The notes beneath the pieces are model-generated. The model did not search any database. It saw only the letters and a program-made list of their open reading frames with translations, and was not told the origin of the DNA. A DNA stretch of 64,000 bases. It comes from DASSSQ01 sp963839285. GTDB taxonomy: Bacteria; Actinomycetota; Thermoleophilia; Gaiellales; Gaiellaceae. Of the stretch, positions 57,136 through 64,000 are shown one piece after another. The position numbers and the translations under genes were made by a program. The first letter of the stretch is position 1. Each line of letters opens with the position of its first letter. The stretch is from assembly GCA_963839285.1 (NCBI GenBank), contig CAWIUN010000012.1:1-64000 (forward strand), written 5' to 3'.

Positions 57136-57181
57136 GAAAAAAGCCCTGCAAATCGCGCAGTTGCGGGCAGAAGGAAGTGTA

Positions 57182-57626
57182 TCAGAAAGACCCGACGGAG
57201 CGCGCCCTCGCGAGGCTCAGCGCGGCCGCTCTCGCGATCCGCCTGCGCAGCTCCTCGTCCTCCACGCCGGCGGCCGCCTCGGCCGCGCGCGCCTCGTCCT
57301 CGGGCGACGGCTCGGCGGCGGGCGCGCGGCGCGCGTGGGCCGGCTCCTCGACCGCGCGTCGGCAGCGGCCCGGGGGCGAAGCGGATCGCGGCGACGCCGA
57401 GCCGGCCGGCGATCTCGACCGCGCGATGCCCGAGCTCGAACGCCCAGACCGCGTCGGCCGTGTGCACGTGCAGGGTGCCGTCGCGGGAGATCCGCGCCGG
57501 CCAGGCGTTCGTCGCGATCTGCGACCCGACCGCGGCGGTCCAGGCCTCGAGCAGCTCCGCCATCCCGGCCTGCGGGCCGAAGCGCCGCAGCTCGCGGCTC
57601 ACCTCGGTGCCGAGCCGCTCCATCAC
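57182..57626 (-). CDS. dciA: DciA-type DUF721 protein (one frameshift)
   Basis: About 148 residues. The DUF721 fold shows RFGPQAGMAELLEAWTAAVG, QIATNAWPARISRDGTLHVH and TADAVWAFELGHRAVEIAGR. DciA helps load the replicative helicase in bacteria without DnaC. A shift near 57360 changes to the tail with AEPSPEDEARAAEAAAGVED, ELRRRIARAAALSLARAR and a stop at 57182. It overlaps the recF stop at GTG 57626 and lies between recF and gyrB, the usual actinobacterial place. Confidence 0.82.
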
Positions 57627-58681
57627 CGGCTCACGGCCTCGCCGGGCACGACCTCGACCAGCTGGTCCGGCTCGACGGGCAGCGCCGCGGCGGAGGTCGC
57701 GGTGATCACGGTCTGCCCCATCGCGCCGATTCTCGCAGCGAGCGTCCGCCGCCGCCCGGGGTCGAGCTCGGAGAGCACGTCGTCGAGCAGGAGCAGCGGC
57801 GGCGGCCCCGCCGCGGCGAGCACCTCCGCCTCGGCGAGGAGCAGGGCCAGGACGGCGAGGCGCTGCTCCCCCTGCGAGCCGAAGCCGCGCAGCTCGCGGT
57901 CGCCGGCGAGGAGGAGCACGTCGTCGAGGTGCGGGCCGATCCCGGTCGTGCCGCGGTCGAGGTCGCGGTCGAGCCTCGCCTCGAGCTGCTCGACGGTCGC
58001 GGCGCCGCCCCGGTAGTCGAGCCGCCCGCCGGCGAGGCCGAGCTCCCCCAGGCGCTCGGCGAAGCCCGGCCCGAGCGCCTCGAGGACCTGCCTGCGGGCC
58101 TCGACGAGCGCTGCTCCGAGCGCGGCGACCTGCTCCGTCCAGGGCGCGATCGTCTCCCGCGCCGAGAGCCCGAGGGCGACCCGGCGCAGCGCGGCGTTCC
58201 GCTGGGCGATCGCCGCGCCGTAGTCGGCGGCGAGCTGCGCGCGGCCCGGGTAGAGCCTGCCGACCGCCCGGTCGAAGTAGGCGCGGCGCGCGGCCGGCCC
58301 GCCCTTGACGACGGCGAGGCGGTCCGGCGTGAAGACGAGCGTCTGCACGGTCCGGCGCAGCTGCTCGGCGGAGGCGAGGCGCGCTCCGTTCACGACCGCC
58401 TGCTTCGCCTGCGCGGTCGAGAGGCCGATCCGCAGCTGCAGCGGCGTCTCGCCGCGGCGGCCCTCGAGCGCGACGACCGCCGCGTCCTCGCCGAAGCGGA
58501 TCAGGTCGCGGTCGGTCCGTGTCCGCGGCGAGAACCCCTGGGTGCCGACGTGCAGCGCCTCGAGCAGGTTCGTCTTGCCGGCCCCGTTCTCGCCGACGAC
58601 GAGGACGACGCCCGGCCGCAGCGCCAGCTCGAGCCGCGGGTAGGAGCGGTACTGGCGGAGCGAGGCGCCCGAGACGACCAG
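57623..58681 (-). CDS. recF: DNA repair protein RecF; start codon unclear
   Basis: About 352 residues. RecF helps RecA load at gaps. Walker A is VVLVVGENGAGKTNLLEAL, the signature region is LRGFGSQGEQRLAVLALLLA and Walker B is PPLLLLDDVLSELDPGRR. The frame is open from LVVSGASLRQYRSYPRLELA, but the only upstream start candidate in frame is CTG 58681; a lost base near the dnaN stop could hide a GTG or ATG. The next in-frame start (GTG 58393) would remove the Walker A, so it is rejected. Confidence 0.9.
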   Translation of the reverse strand: MVVSGASLRQYRSYPRLELALRPGVVLVVGENGAGKTNLLEALHVGTQGFSPRTRTDRDLIRFGEDAAVVALEGRRGETPLQLRIGLSTAQAKQAVVNGARLASAEQLRRTVQTLVFTPDRLAVVKGGPAARRAYFDRAVGRLYPGRAQLAADYGAAIAQRNAALRRVALGLSARETIAPWTEQVAALGAALVEARRQVLEALGPGFAERLGELGLAGGRLDYRGGAATVEQLEARLDRDLDRGTTGIGPHLDDVLLLAGDRELRGFGSQGEQRLAVLALLLAEAEVLAAAGPPPLLLLDDVLSELDPGRRRTLAARIGAMGQTVITATSAAALPVEPDQLVEVVPGEAVSR

Positions 58682-58688
58682 CGGACGA

Positions 58689-59831
58689 TCAGCCGGCGAG
58701 GCGGATCGGCATGATCAGGTACCAGAAGTCGTCGCCCTCGCCGGTGATCAGGCCGGGCCGCAGCGGGCTGATCAGCTTCAGCACCGCCTGGTCGCCGTCG
58801 ACCGACTCGATCCCGTCGCGAAGGAAGTCGGCGTTGAAGCCGATCTCGAGCGGCTCGCCGGCGAACTGCACCGGCAGCGACTCGCGCGACTCGCCGACGT
58901 CCTGGGTCTGCGCCGAGATCGTCAGCTCGCCCTCGGCGAAGCGCAGCCGCAGCGGCGAGTTGCGCTCGGCCATCAGCGAGACGCGGCGGACGACCTCGGC
59001 GAGCTCGTCGCGCGCGACCGGCACCTCGTGCTCGAAGGCCTCCGGCCGCAGCTGGCGGTAGTTCGGGAACTGGCCGTCGATGCGGCGCGTCGTCAGCCAG
59101 ACCCCGTCGGCTGCGAAGACGACGTGGTTCTCGTGCACGCCGAGCCGGAGCTCCTCCGCCGAGCCCGCGATCCGGGCCAGCTCGGCGAGCGCGCGCGCCG
59201 GGATGATCGCCTCGAGGTCGGGCAGCTCGCCCTCGACCGGCGTCTCCTTGACCGACATGCGGTACGAGTCGGTCGCGGCCATGACGACGCGGCCCGCCTC
59301 GAAGCGGACGAGGATCCCCGTCAGCACCGGCCGCGACTCGTCGCGGGAGGCGGCGCGCTGCACGCGGGCGATCGTGTCGAGCAGCGCCTCGCGATCGACG
59401 GTGTGCAGCTGCGTCGCCTCGACCTCCGGCAGCCGGGGGAAGTCCTCGGTCGAGAAGGTGTGCAGGCGGAAGCTGGCGGCGCCGGAGACGATCTGGACGA
59501 CGCCCTCCTCGGGCAGGTACTCGATCGTCACCTCCTCGGCCGGCAGCGAGCGGACGACGTCGAGCAGCTTGCGGCCCGAGACGACGACGGCGCCGTCCCC
59601 CTCGACCTGCGCCTCGAGCGAGCCGCGCAGCGAGAGCTCCATGTCGGTGGCCGCGAGACGGAGCGTGCCCTGCTCGGCGCGGAGCAGGATCCCCGAGAGC
59701 ACGAGCACCGCCGTGCGCGTCGAGACGCCGCGGGAGACGACGCCGAGCGCCTGGGTCAGCTCGTCGCGGGGGCAGACGACCTTGAACGCCGAGTTGAGTG
59801 CAGGTCCTGCGTCGATGTCTGAATCAATCAT
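58689..59831 (-). CDS. dnaN: DNA polymerase III sliding clamp (beta subunit)
   Basis: 380 residues with the three-fold clamp repeats. Recognisable segments are FKVVCPRDELTQALGVVSRG at the start, SGRKLLDVVRSLPAEEVTIE, and the closing YLIMPIRLA motif of the peptide-binding pocket. It tethers polymerase to DNA. ATG 59831 is preceded by GAGGATC. It lies between recF and dnaA on the minus strand. Confidence 0.97.
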   Translation of the reverse strand: MIDSDIDAGPALNSAFKVVCPRDELTQALGVVSRGVSTRTAVLVLSGILLRAEQGTLRLAATDMELSLRGSLEAQVEGDGAVVVSGRKLLDVVRSLPAEEVTIEYLPEEGVVQIVSGAASFRLHTFSTEDFPRLPEVEATQLHTVDREALLDTIARVQRAASRDESRPVLTGILVRFEAGRVVMAATDSYRMSVKETPVEGELPDLEAIIPARALAELARIAGSAEELRLGVHENHVVFAADGVWLTTRRIDGQFPNYRQLRPEAFEHEVPVARDELAEVVRRVSLMAERNSPLRLRFAEGELTISAQTQDVGESRESLPVQFAGEPLEIGFNADFLRDGIESVDGDQAVLKLISPLRPGLITGEGDDFWYLIMPIRLAG

Positions 59832-59988
59832 CTCTTAAAAGATCCTCGTAGAAGTCATAGGGAGTGTGGACTCCGGGGAGGACGGCACCGACGCCGCTCC
59901 GGGAGCGCGATCCGGGTGTGGGTCCCGGTCGGGGACAACTGCGGCGGTCCCACAGGCGCTCGTCGGGCGGTCGAGGTTCTCCACGGAT

Positions 59989-61383
59989 TCAGCGACCCTG
60001 CTTGATACGTGCGGTCAACTCTTGCACGAGGTTGTACACAGAGCGGTCCTCGCGGATCAGGCGCGCGATCTTCGAGGTCGCGTGGATCACGGTCGTGTGG
60101 TCGCGCCCGCCGAACTCCTTGCCGATCTTCGGCAGCGACGAGTCCGTCAGCTCGCGCGAGAGGTACATCGCGACCTGGCGCGGGTAGACGATGTTCTGCG
60201 AGCGCCGGTCGCCGCAGAGCTCCTCCAGCGAGAGGCTGAAGCGGTCGGCGACGAGCACCTGGATCTTCTCGATCGAGACGGCCGCCTGCTCGCCCTGCGG
60301 GAAGACGTCCTTGAGCACGTCCTGGGCGAGGTCGACGGTCATCGGCCGCCCGGTCAGCGAGGAGAAGGCGACGACGCGGGTGAGCGCGCCCTCGAGCTCG
60401 CGGATGTTCGTCGAGACGCGGCCGGCGATGAAGGTCAGCACCTGCTCGTCGGGCACGTTGATCTTGTCCGTCTTCACCTTCTTGCGCAGGATCGCGATCC
60501 GCGTCTCGAGGTCGGGCGGCTGGATGTCCGTGATCAACCCCCACTCGAAGCGCGAGCGCAGGCGCTCCTCCAGGGTCGAGATCTCCCGCGGCGGCCGGTC
60601 CGAGCTGATCACGATCTGCCGGCCCGCCTCGTAGAGCGAGTTGAAGGTGTGGAAGAACTCCTCCTGGATCCGCTCCTTGTGCTCGAAGAACTGGACGTCG
60701 TCGATCAGGAGCACGTCGTAGGTGCGGTAGCGCTGCTTGAAGCCCTCGATCCGCTTGTCGCGCAGGCTGTTGATGAAGTCGTTCATGAACGTCTCGCTCG
60801 TGACGTAGCGGACGGTCAGGTCGCCGTTGTGCATGCCGACGTAGTCGGCGACCGCCTGCAGCAGGTGCGTCTTGCCGAGCCCGGTGCCGCCGTAGATGAA
60901 GAGCGGGTTGTAGGCCTGGGCCGGCGCCTCCGCGACCGCGAGCGCGGCCGCGTGCGCGAAGCGGTTCGACGAGCCGATCACGAACGAGTCGAACGTGTAC
61001 TTGCGGTTGATGCCGCCGCCGTCGGGGCGGAGCGGGACCGCCGCCTGCGCGGTCGGCTCGGCGCCGGCCTCGGTCTCCGGCTCGGTCTCGAGCGGCAGCG
61101 GCAGCGGCGGCGGGGTCGCAGGCCCGAGCACGCGCAGCCGGATCCGCAGCTCGCGCCCGGTCGCGTCCTCGAGCGCCGCGCTGATCAGGCCGAGGAAGTG
61201 ACCCTCGATCCACTCGCGGGTGAAGTCGTTCGGGACGCCGAGGACGAACGAGTCGTCGGCGAGCTCGTCGCCGCGCACCTCGCCGAACCAGGTCGAGAAG
61301 GTGGTCTCGTTCAGCGTTCCCTGCAATCGAGCCGAGATCTCAGTCCAGAGGGATTCCGCAGTCAGCTCGATTGGTGGCTCCAC
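59989..61383 (-). CDS. dnaA: Chromosomal replication initiator DnaA
   Basis: 464 residues. Domain I (about 1-80) is followed by a Pro/Glu-rich linker (to about 120) and the AAA+ domain. Walker A is GGTGLGKTHLLQAV (about 165), Walker B is VLLIDDVQFFEHKERIQEE. Domain IV ends with EFGGRDHTTVIHATSKIARL, the DnaA-box reading motif. GTG start at 61383 behind GGAAGGG. It binds the boxes in the adjoining origin and probably represses itself, but no box is seen right at its start. Confidence 0.98.
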   Translation of the reverse strand: MEPPIELTAESLWTEISARLQGTLNETTFSTWFGEVRGDELADDSFVLGVPNDFTREWIEGHFLGLISAALEDATGRELRIRLRVLGPATPPPLPLPLETEPETEAGAEPTAQAAVPLRPDGGGINRKYTFDSFVIGSSNRFAHAAALAVAEAPAQAYNPLFIYGGTGLGKTHLLQAVADYVGMHNGDLTVRYVTSETFMNDFINSLRDKRIEGFKQRYRTYDVLLIDDVQFFEHKERIQEEFFHTFNSLYEAGRQIVISSDRPPREISTLEERLRSRFEWGLITDIQPPDLETRIAILRKKVKTDKINVPDEQVLTFIAGRVSTNIRELEGALTRVVAFSSLTGRPMTVDLAQDVLKDVFPQGEQAAVSIEKIQVLVADRFSLSLEELCGDRRSQNIVYPRQVAMYLSRELTDSSLPKIGKEFGGRDHTTVIHATSKIARLIREDRSVYNLVQELTARIKQGR

Positions 61384-61704
61384 GCCCTTCCGATGCTCCT
61401 CTCACGGGTCGTCCGCCGGGGCGGCGAAGAGGCGAGCATAGCAGCGTCCCCGCCGCCGCTCAATCGTCCGTATCGACGCTTTTCACGCTCGGAAACATCG
61501 CTATTTGCAGGGATTTCCAGGCGTTCCACACGCATCTCCACACCTGTGGACAACCAGGATCTGCGTCTCTCGTTGTGCAGGCGCAGAGGGGCTTCCGCGG
61601 CGCCGCCGCCTGTGGACAACCGGCCGGGCGGCGCCTCGTCTATACTGGCCCTCGGCCGCCGACCCGGACGGCCGATTTTTCTCGGTCGAACACTCTCTCG
61701 TCGA
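61384..61704. other. Origin of replication region (oriC)
   Basis: The 321-base gap between dnaA and rpmH is the most AT-rich stretch of the neighbourhood. It holds two TTGTCCACA boxes on the minus strand (TGTGGACAA at 61545-61553 and 61611-61619) and weaker TTCCACACG and CTCCACACC sites at 61524-61544. A segment with CGTATCGACGCTTTTCACG and GCTATTTGCAGGGATTT may be the unwinding element. The number of strong boxes is low for an actinobacterial origin. Confidence 0.8.
61641..61646 (+). promoter_or_regulatory. -10 element of the rpmH operon
   Basis: TATACT, 58 bases before rpmH. The DnaA box at 61611-61619 overlaps the place where its -35 would be. Confidence 0.55.
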
Positions 61705-61839
61705 ATGAAGCGGACCTACCAGCCGAACGTGCGCAGACGGAAGCGGAAGCACGGCTTCCGCCACCGCATGTCCACGCGCGCGGGGCGCCTGATCCTGAAG
61801 CGGCGCCGGGCCAAGGGGCGCAAGCGGCTCTCGGCATAG
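61705..61839 (+). CDS. rpmH: 50S ribosomal protein L34
   Basis: 44 residues, the standard L34 size: KRTYQPNVRRRKRKHGFRHR followed by MSTRAGRLILKRRRAKGRKR and LSA. The first gene of the rpmH-rnpA-yidD-yidC-jag-rsmG operon running away from the origin. Confidence 0.98.
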   Translation: MKRTYQPNVRRRKRKHGFRHRMSTRAGRLILKRRRAKGRKRLSA

Positions 61840-61844
61840 AGCGC

Positions 61845-62216
61845 GTGCCCCCGGTGCAGCGTCGCAATCGCCTGTCCCGCTCGCGGGACTTCGACACTGT
61901 CTACCGCCACGGTCGCTCGGTGTCGACGCGCTTCCTCGTCCTCTACTCCTTCGCGCGCGAGGAGGACGCCGGCGACCCGCGGCCCGACCATGCACGACTA
62001 GGCCTCGCCGTGCCGAGGTCGGTCGGGAACGCCGTCGTCCGCAACCGGATCAAGCGGCAGCTGAAGGAGATCTGGCGGGGCCGGCTCGAGGCGGTGCCCG
62101 GCGGCCGCGACTACGTCCTCGTCGTGCGGCCGGGCCTGCCGGAGGCCGCCGAGGCGCGCGGTCACGAGTGGCTGGTCGACCGGGTCGACGAGGTGCTCGG
62201 GAAGGCCTCGGCGTGA
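61845..62216 (+). CDS. rnpA: Ribonuclease P protein component
   Basis: 123 residues from GTG 61845; GTG 61854 is an alternative. RnpA supports the RNase P RNA in tRNA 5' processing. It has RLSRSRDFDTVYRHGRSVST and the signature VGNAVVRNRIKRQLKEIWRG, the RNR motif. Five bases after rpmH; the stop overlaps the yidD start (GTGA). Confidence 0.96.
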   Translation: MPPVQRRNRLSRSRDFDTVYRHGRSVSTRFLVLYSFAREEDAGDPRPDHARLGLAVPRSVGNAVVRNRIKRQLKEIWRGRLEAVPGGRDYVLVVRPGLPEAAEARGHEWLVDRVDEVLGKASA

Positions 62217-62419
62217 GACGCCTCGTCAGCGCGACCATGCACGCCTTCTTCCCCTCGCCCGGCGTCGCCGGCGCGCCGACCTGCAAGTACCACCCGACCT
62301 GCTCGCAGTACGCGGCCGACGCCCTGCGCAAGCACGGCCCGGTCAAGGGCTCGCTGAAAGCCGCCTGGCGCGTGCTCCGCTGCAATCCCTGGAGCAAGGG
62401 CGGGGTGGACCACGCGTGA
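62213..62419 (+). CDS. yidD: Membrane protein insertion factor YidD
   Basis: 68 residues from GTG 62213. The family motif is present: FFPSPGVAGAPTCKYHPTCS followed by QYAADALRKHG and VLRCNPWSKGGVDHA, with three conserved Cys. It is thought to help YidC. Overlaps rnpA upstream and yidC downstream. Confidence 0.95.
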   Translation: MRRLVSATMHAFFPSPGVAGAPTCKYHPTCSQYAADALRKHGPVKGSLKAAWRVLRCNPWSKGGVDHA

Positions 62420-63240
62420 TCGCGTCGCTGCTCGTCGCCAGCCCGCTGACGCCGCTCGAGGACGCGCTCCGCGCCGTCCTCGACTGGCTGCACGGCACCC
62501 TCGGCCTCCCCTGGGCCTGGGCGATCGTCGTCATCACCGTGCTCGTGCGGATGCTGCTCGTGCCGCTGACCGTGCGCCAGATCCACTCGATGCAGAACAT
62601 GCAGCGCTTCGCGCCGCAGATGAAGGAGATCCAGAAGAAGTACAAGGGCGACCGGCAGAAGGCCAACGAAGAGCTGATGAAGTTCTACAAGGAGCACAAC
62701 ATCAACCCGGCCGCGTCGTGCCTGCCGATGGTCGCGCAGATCCCGGTCTTCATCGCGCTCTACTTCGTGCTCCGCAACTTCGCGAACCACCCGCCGGCCG
62801 GGAACCTCGAGTGGCTCGGCCTCGTCAACATCATCGACCCGGCCCACGCGGGCTGGGGCAAGCTGCTGCTCGTCATCTACGTGATCAGCCAGATGTCGTC
62901 GACCTACTTCATGTCGACGACGATGGACAAGACGCAGCGCTACCTGATGATGGGGCTGCCGCTCGTCTTCGTCAGCTTCATCATCAACTTCCGCACCGGG
63001 CTGCTGCTCTACTGGGTGACGACGAACCTGTGGACGGTCGGCCAGGGCCTGATCACGCGCCGGCTCGTCCCGAAGACGCCGGCGCCCTCGATCTTCCAGC
63101 GTCAGCCGCGGAAGCCGCCGGGAGACGGCGGCGGCGGCAACGGGGCCAAGAAGGAGCCGCCCCCGCCGAAGCCCGCCCCCGAGGCGCGGGCTCCGCAGCA
63201 GCCGCGCCGGGTCAAGCGGAAGAAGAAGGCCAGGCGGTGA
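62416..63240 (+). CDS. yidC: Membrane protein insertase YidC/Oxa1
   Basis: 274 residues, the short Gram-positive/actinobacterial form. A first helix is followed by VVITVLVRMLLVPLTVRQIH with the conserved Arg, a cytoplasmic hairpin (FAPQMKEIQKKYKGDRQKAN), then helices in VAQIPVFIALYFVLRNFA, YVISQMSSTYFMS and RYLMMGLPLVFVSFIINFRT. The tail is a Pro/Lys-rich cytoplasmic extension. There is no lipobox after the first helix. GTG start overlaps yidD. Confidence 0.97.
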   Translation: MIASLLVASPLTPLEDALRAVLDWLHGTLGLPWAWAIVVITVLVRMLLVPLTVRQIHSMQNMQRFAPQMKEIQKKYKGDRQKANEELMKFYKEHNINPAASCLPMVAQIPVFIALYFVLRNFANHPPAGNLEWLGLVNIIDPAHAGWGKLLLVIYVISQMSSTYFMSTTMDKTQRYLMMGLPLVFVSFIINFRTGLLLYWVTTNLWTVGQGLITRRLVPKTPAPSIFQRQPRKPPGDGGGGNGAKKEPPPPKPAPEARAPQQPRRVKRKKKARR

Positions 63241-63942
63241 GCGAGGCCGGCGCGGAGGCGGGAGAGGTCACCGTCGAGGCGAGCGGCGAGACGGTCGGCG
63301 AGGCGAAGTGGGTGGCCCTGCGCGAGCTCGAGCGGCAGCTGCCGGGGCTCGACAAGGCCGCCGTCCGCTTCCAGGTCGTCAGCGAGGGCGAGCGCGGGCT
63401 GCTCGGCGTCGGCTACGAGCCGGCGCGGGTCGTCGCGAGCGCCCCGGCCGACGCGGCCGCCGCCGAGCCGGCGCCGCGGCGCCCGGGCGAGAGCGACGCC
63501 GCCGCCCGGGCCCGAGAGCTCGTCGAGCGGGTCACCGCCGCGATCGGCGTCGCCTGCACGCGTCGACCTCGACGAGGACGACGAGACGATCGTCGCCTCC
63601 TGCAGCGGCGGCAACCTCGGGATGCTGATCGGCAGGCACGGCCAGACGATCGACGCCCTCCAGTACCTGGCCAACGCGATCGTCTTCAAGGGCGCGCAGG
63701 AGCGGAAGCGGATCGTCGTCGACGCCGAGGGCTATCGCGGCCGGCGCGAGGAGGCGCTCCACCGCGAGGCCGTCCACGCGGCCGAGCAGGCGCTCGCCGG
63801 CGACCGGCCGGTGCACCTCGACCCGATGACCGCGATCGAGCGGCGGGTCGTGCACGAGCGGCTGAAGGACTACCCGGGGGTCGAGACCTCGAGCGAGGGC
63901 TCGGAGCCGACCCGCCATGTCGTCGTCGCCCCTGCTCCGTAG
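63237..63942 (+). CDS. jag: Jag/KhpB RNA-binding protein (one frameshift)
   Basis: About 234 residues. Jag_N covers residues 10-60 (GEAKWVALRELERQLPGLDK, ERGLLGVGYEPARV). A shift near 63560 leads to the KH domain GGNLGMLIGRHGQTIDALQY and then the R3H domain MTAIERRVVHERLKDYPGVE with the Arg-x3-His. KhpB binds RNA and affects cell division in other bacteria. GTG start overlaps yidC. Confidence 0.9.
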
Positions 63943-64000
63943 CTGGCTCGACGCCGTCCTCGAGACGCCGGGCCTGACCGGCCTCGCCGACCCGGACGAG
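63917..64000 (+). CDS. rsmG: Probable 16S rRNA methyltransferase RsmG, N-terminus only
   Basis: ATG 63917 opens SSSPLLRSWLDAVLETPGLT, 28 codons to the window edge, overlapping the end of jag by 26 bases. No catalytic motif is included. The call rests on gene order, since rsmG follows jag in most such operons. Confidence 0.55.
   Translation, partial: MSSSPLLRSWLDAVLETPGLTGLADPDE

Noticed and set aside
61384..61704. tRNA or other structural RNA in the origin gap
   Set aside because: No cloverleaf or T-loop consensus was seen; the repeats are DnaA-box-like.

Overview
The window is very GC-rich, densely packed bacterial chromosome that carries the replication origin. The order gyrA-gyrB-dciA-recF-dnaN-dnaA, then oriC, then rpmH-rnpA-yidD-yidC-jag-rsmG, is the classic bacterial origin neighbourhood. 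High GC, frequent GTG starts, many apparently leaderless genes, TTGTCCACA-type DnaA boxes and gene content suggest an actinobacterium. My best guess is a deep-branching lineage such as Thermoleophilia, but this rests on gene style rather than a search. I found no tRNA, rRNA, insertion sequence, prophage or CRISPR array.

Layout. 0-6 kb: an Mrp-type Fe-S carrier ATPase, a secreted matrixin-like protease, gene debris, two tiny membrane proteins, signal peptidase I and an MMPL exporter. 6-17 kb: Hsp20 and Lon (proteostasis), an M23 peptidase, trehalose-phosphatase, a secreted BNR protein, NUDIX, YbjQ, HAD and an aromatic amino acid decarboxylase-like enzyme. 17-26 kb: PolX, a polyprenol-phosphate-type glycosyltransferase, thioredoxin, a thiamine operon thiD-thiM-thiL behind a TPP riboswitch, and a DUF1998 helicase. 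26-35 kb: a LOG-like protein, an ABC exporter, NDH-2, a phospholipase C-type phosphoesterase, a NIF3 protein and LigD. 35-46 kb: lipid synthesis (accD-accA; ECF sigma-fabZ-fabH-fabD-fabG-fabF; birA divergent), interrupted by an arginase/GNAT/HAD/YgjP run. 46-52 kb: a PGRP amidase, NfeD-stomatin, a GalT-like protein and a MerR-type regulator. 52-64 kb: the origin region.

How the parts fit. AccA/AccD make malonyl-CoA, BirA biotinylates the carrier subunit (not in the window), and the Fab enzymes use malonyl-CoA. An ECF sigma gene overlaps fabZ, so lipid synthesis may have a dedicated sigma factor. LepB and YidC handle membrane protein insertion and processing; Hsp20, Lon and NfeD-stomatin handle protein quality.

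Two patterns run through the window. First, at least 14 genes have a TANNNT hexamer 6-8 nt before an ATG or GTG, as expected for leaderless transcripts; in three cases the hexamer begins with the TAG stop codon of the gene upstream. Second, at least twenty genes are interrupted by single-base indels, mostly in G/C runs, although both halves remain well conserved. This looks more like unpolished sequence than decay, so frameshifted genes are listed here as CDS over their full inferred span. I saw no clearly novel multi-gene defence or biosynthetic system. The most original signals are the leaderless/stop-codon promoter architecture, the sigma-FAS II operon, the 18-bp minigene between gyrB and gyrA, and the Gram-negative-type insert in GyrB.
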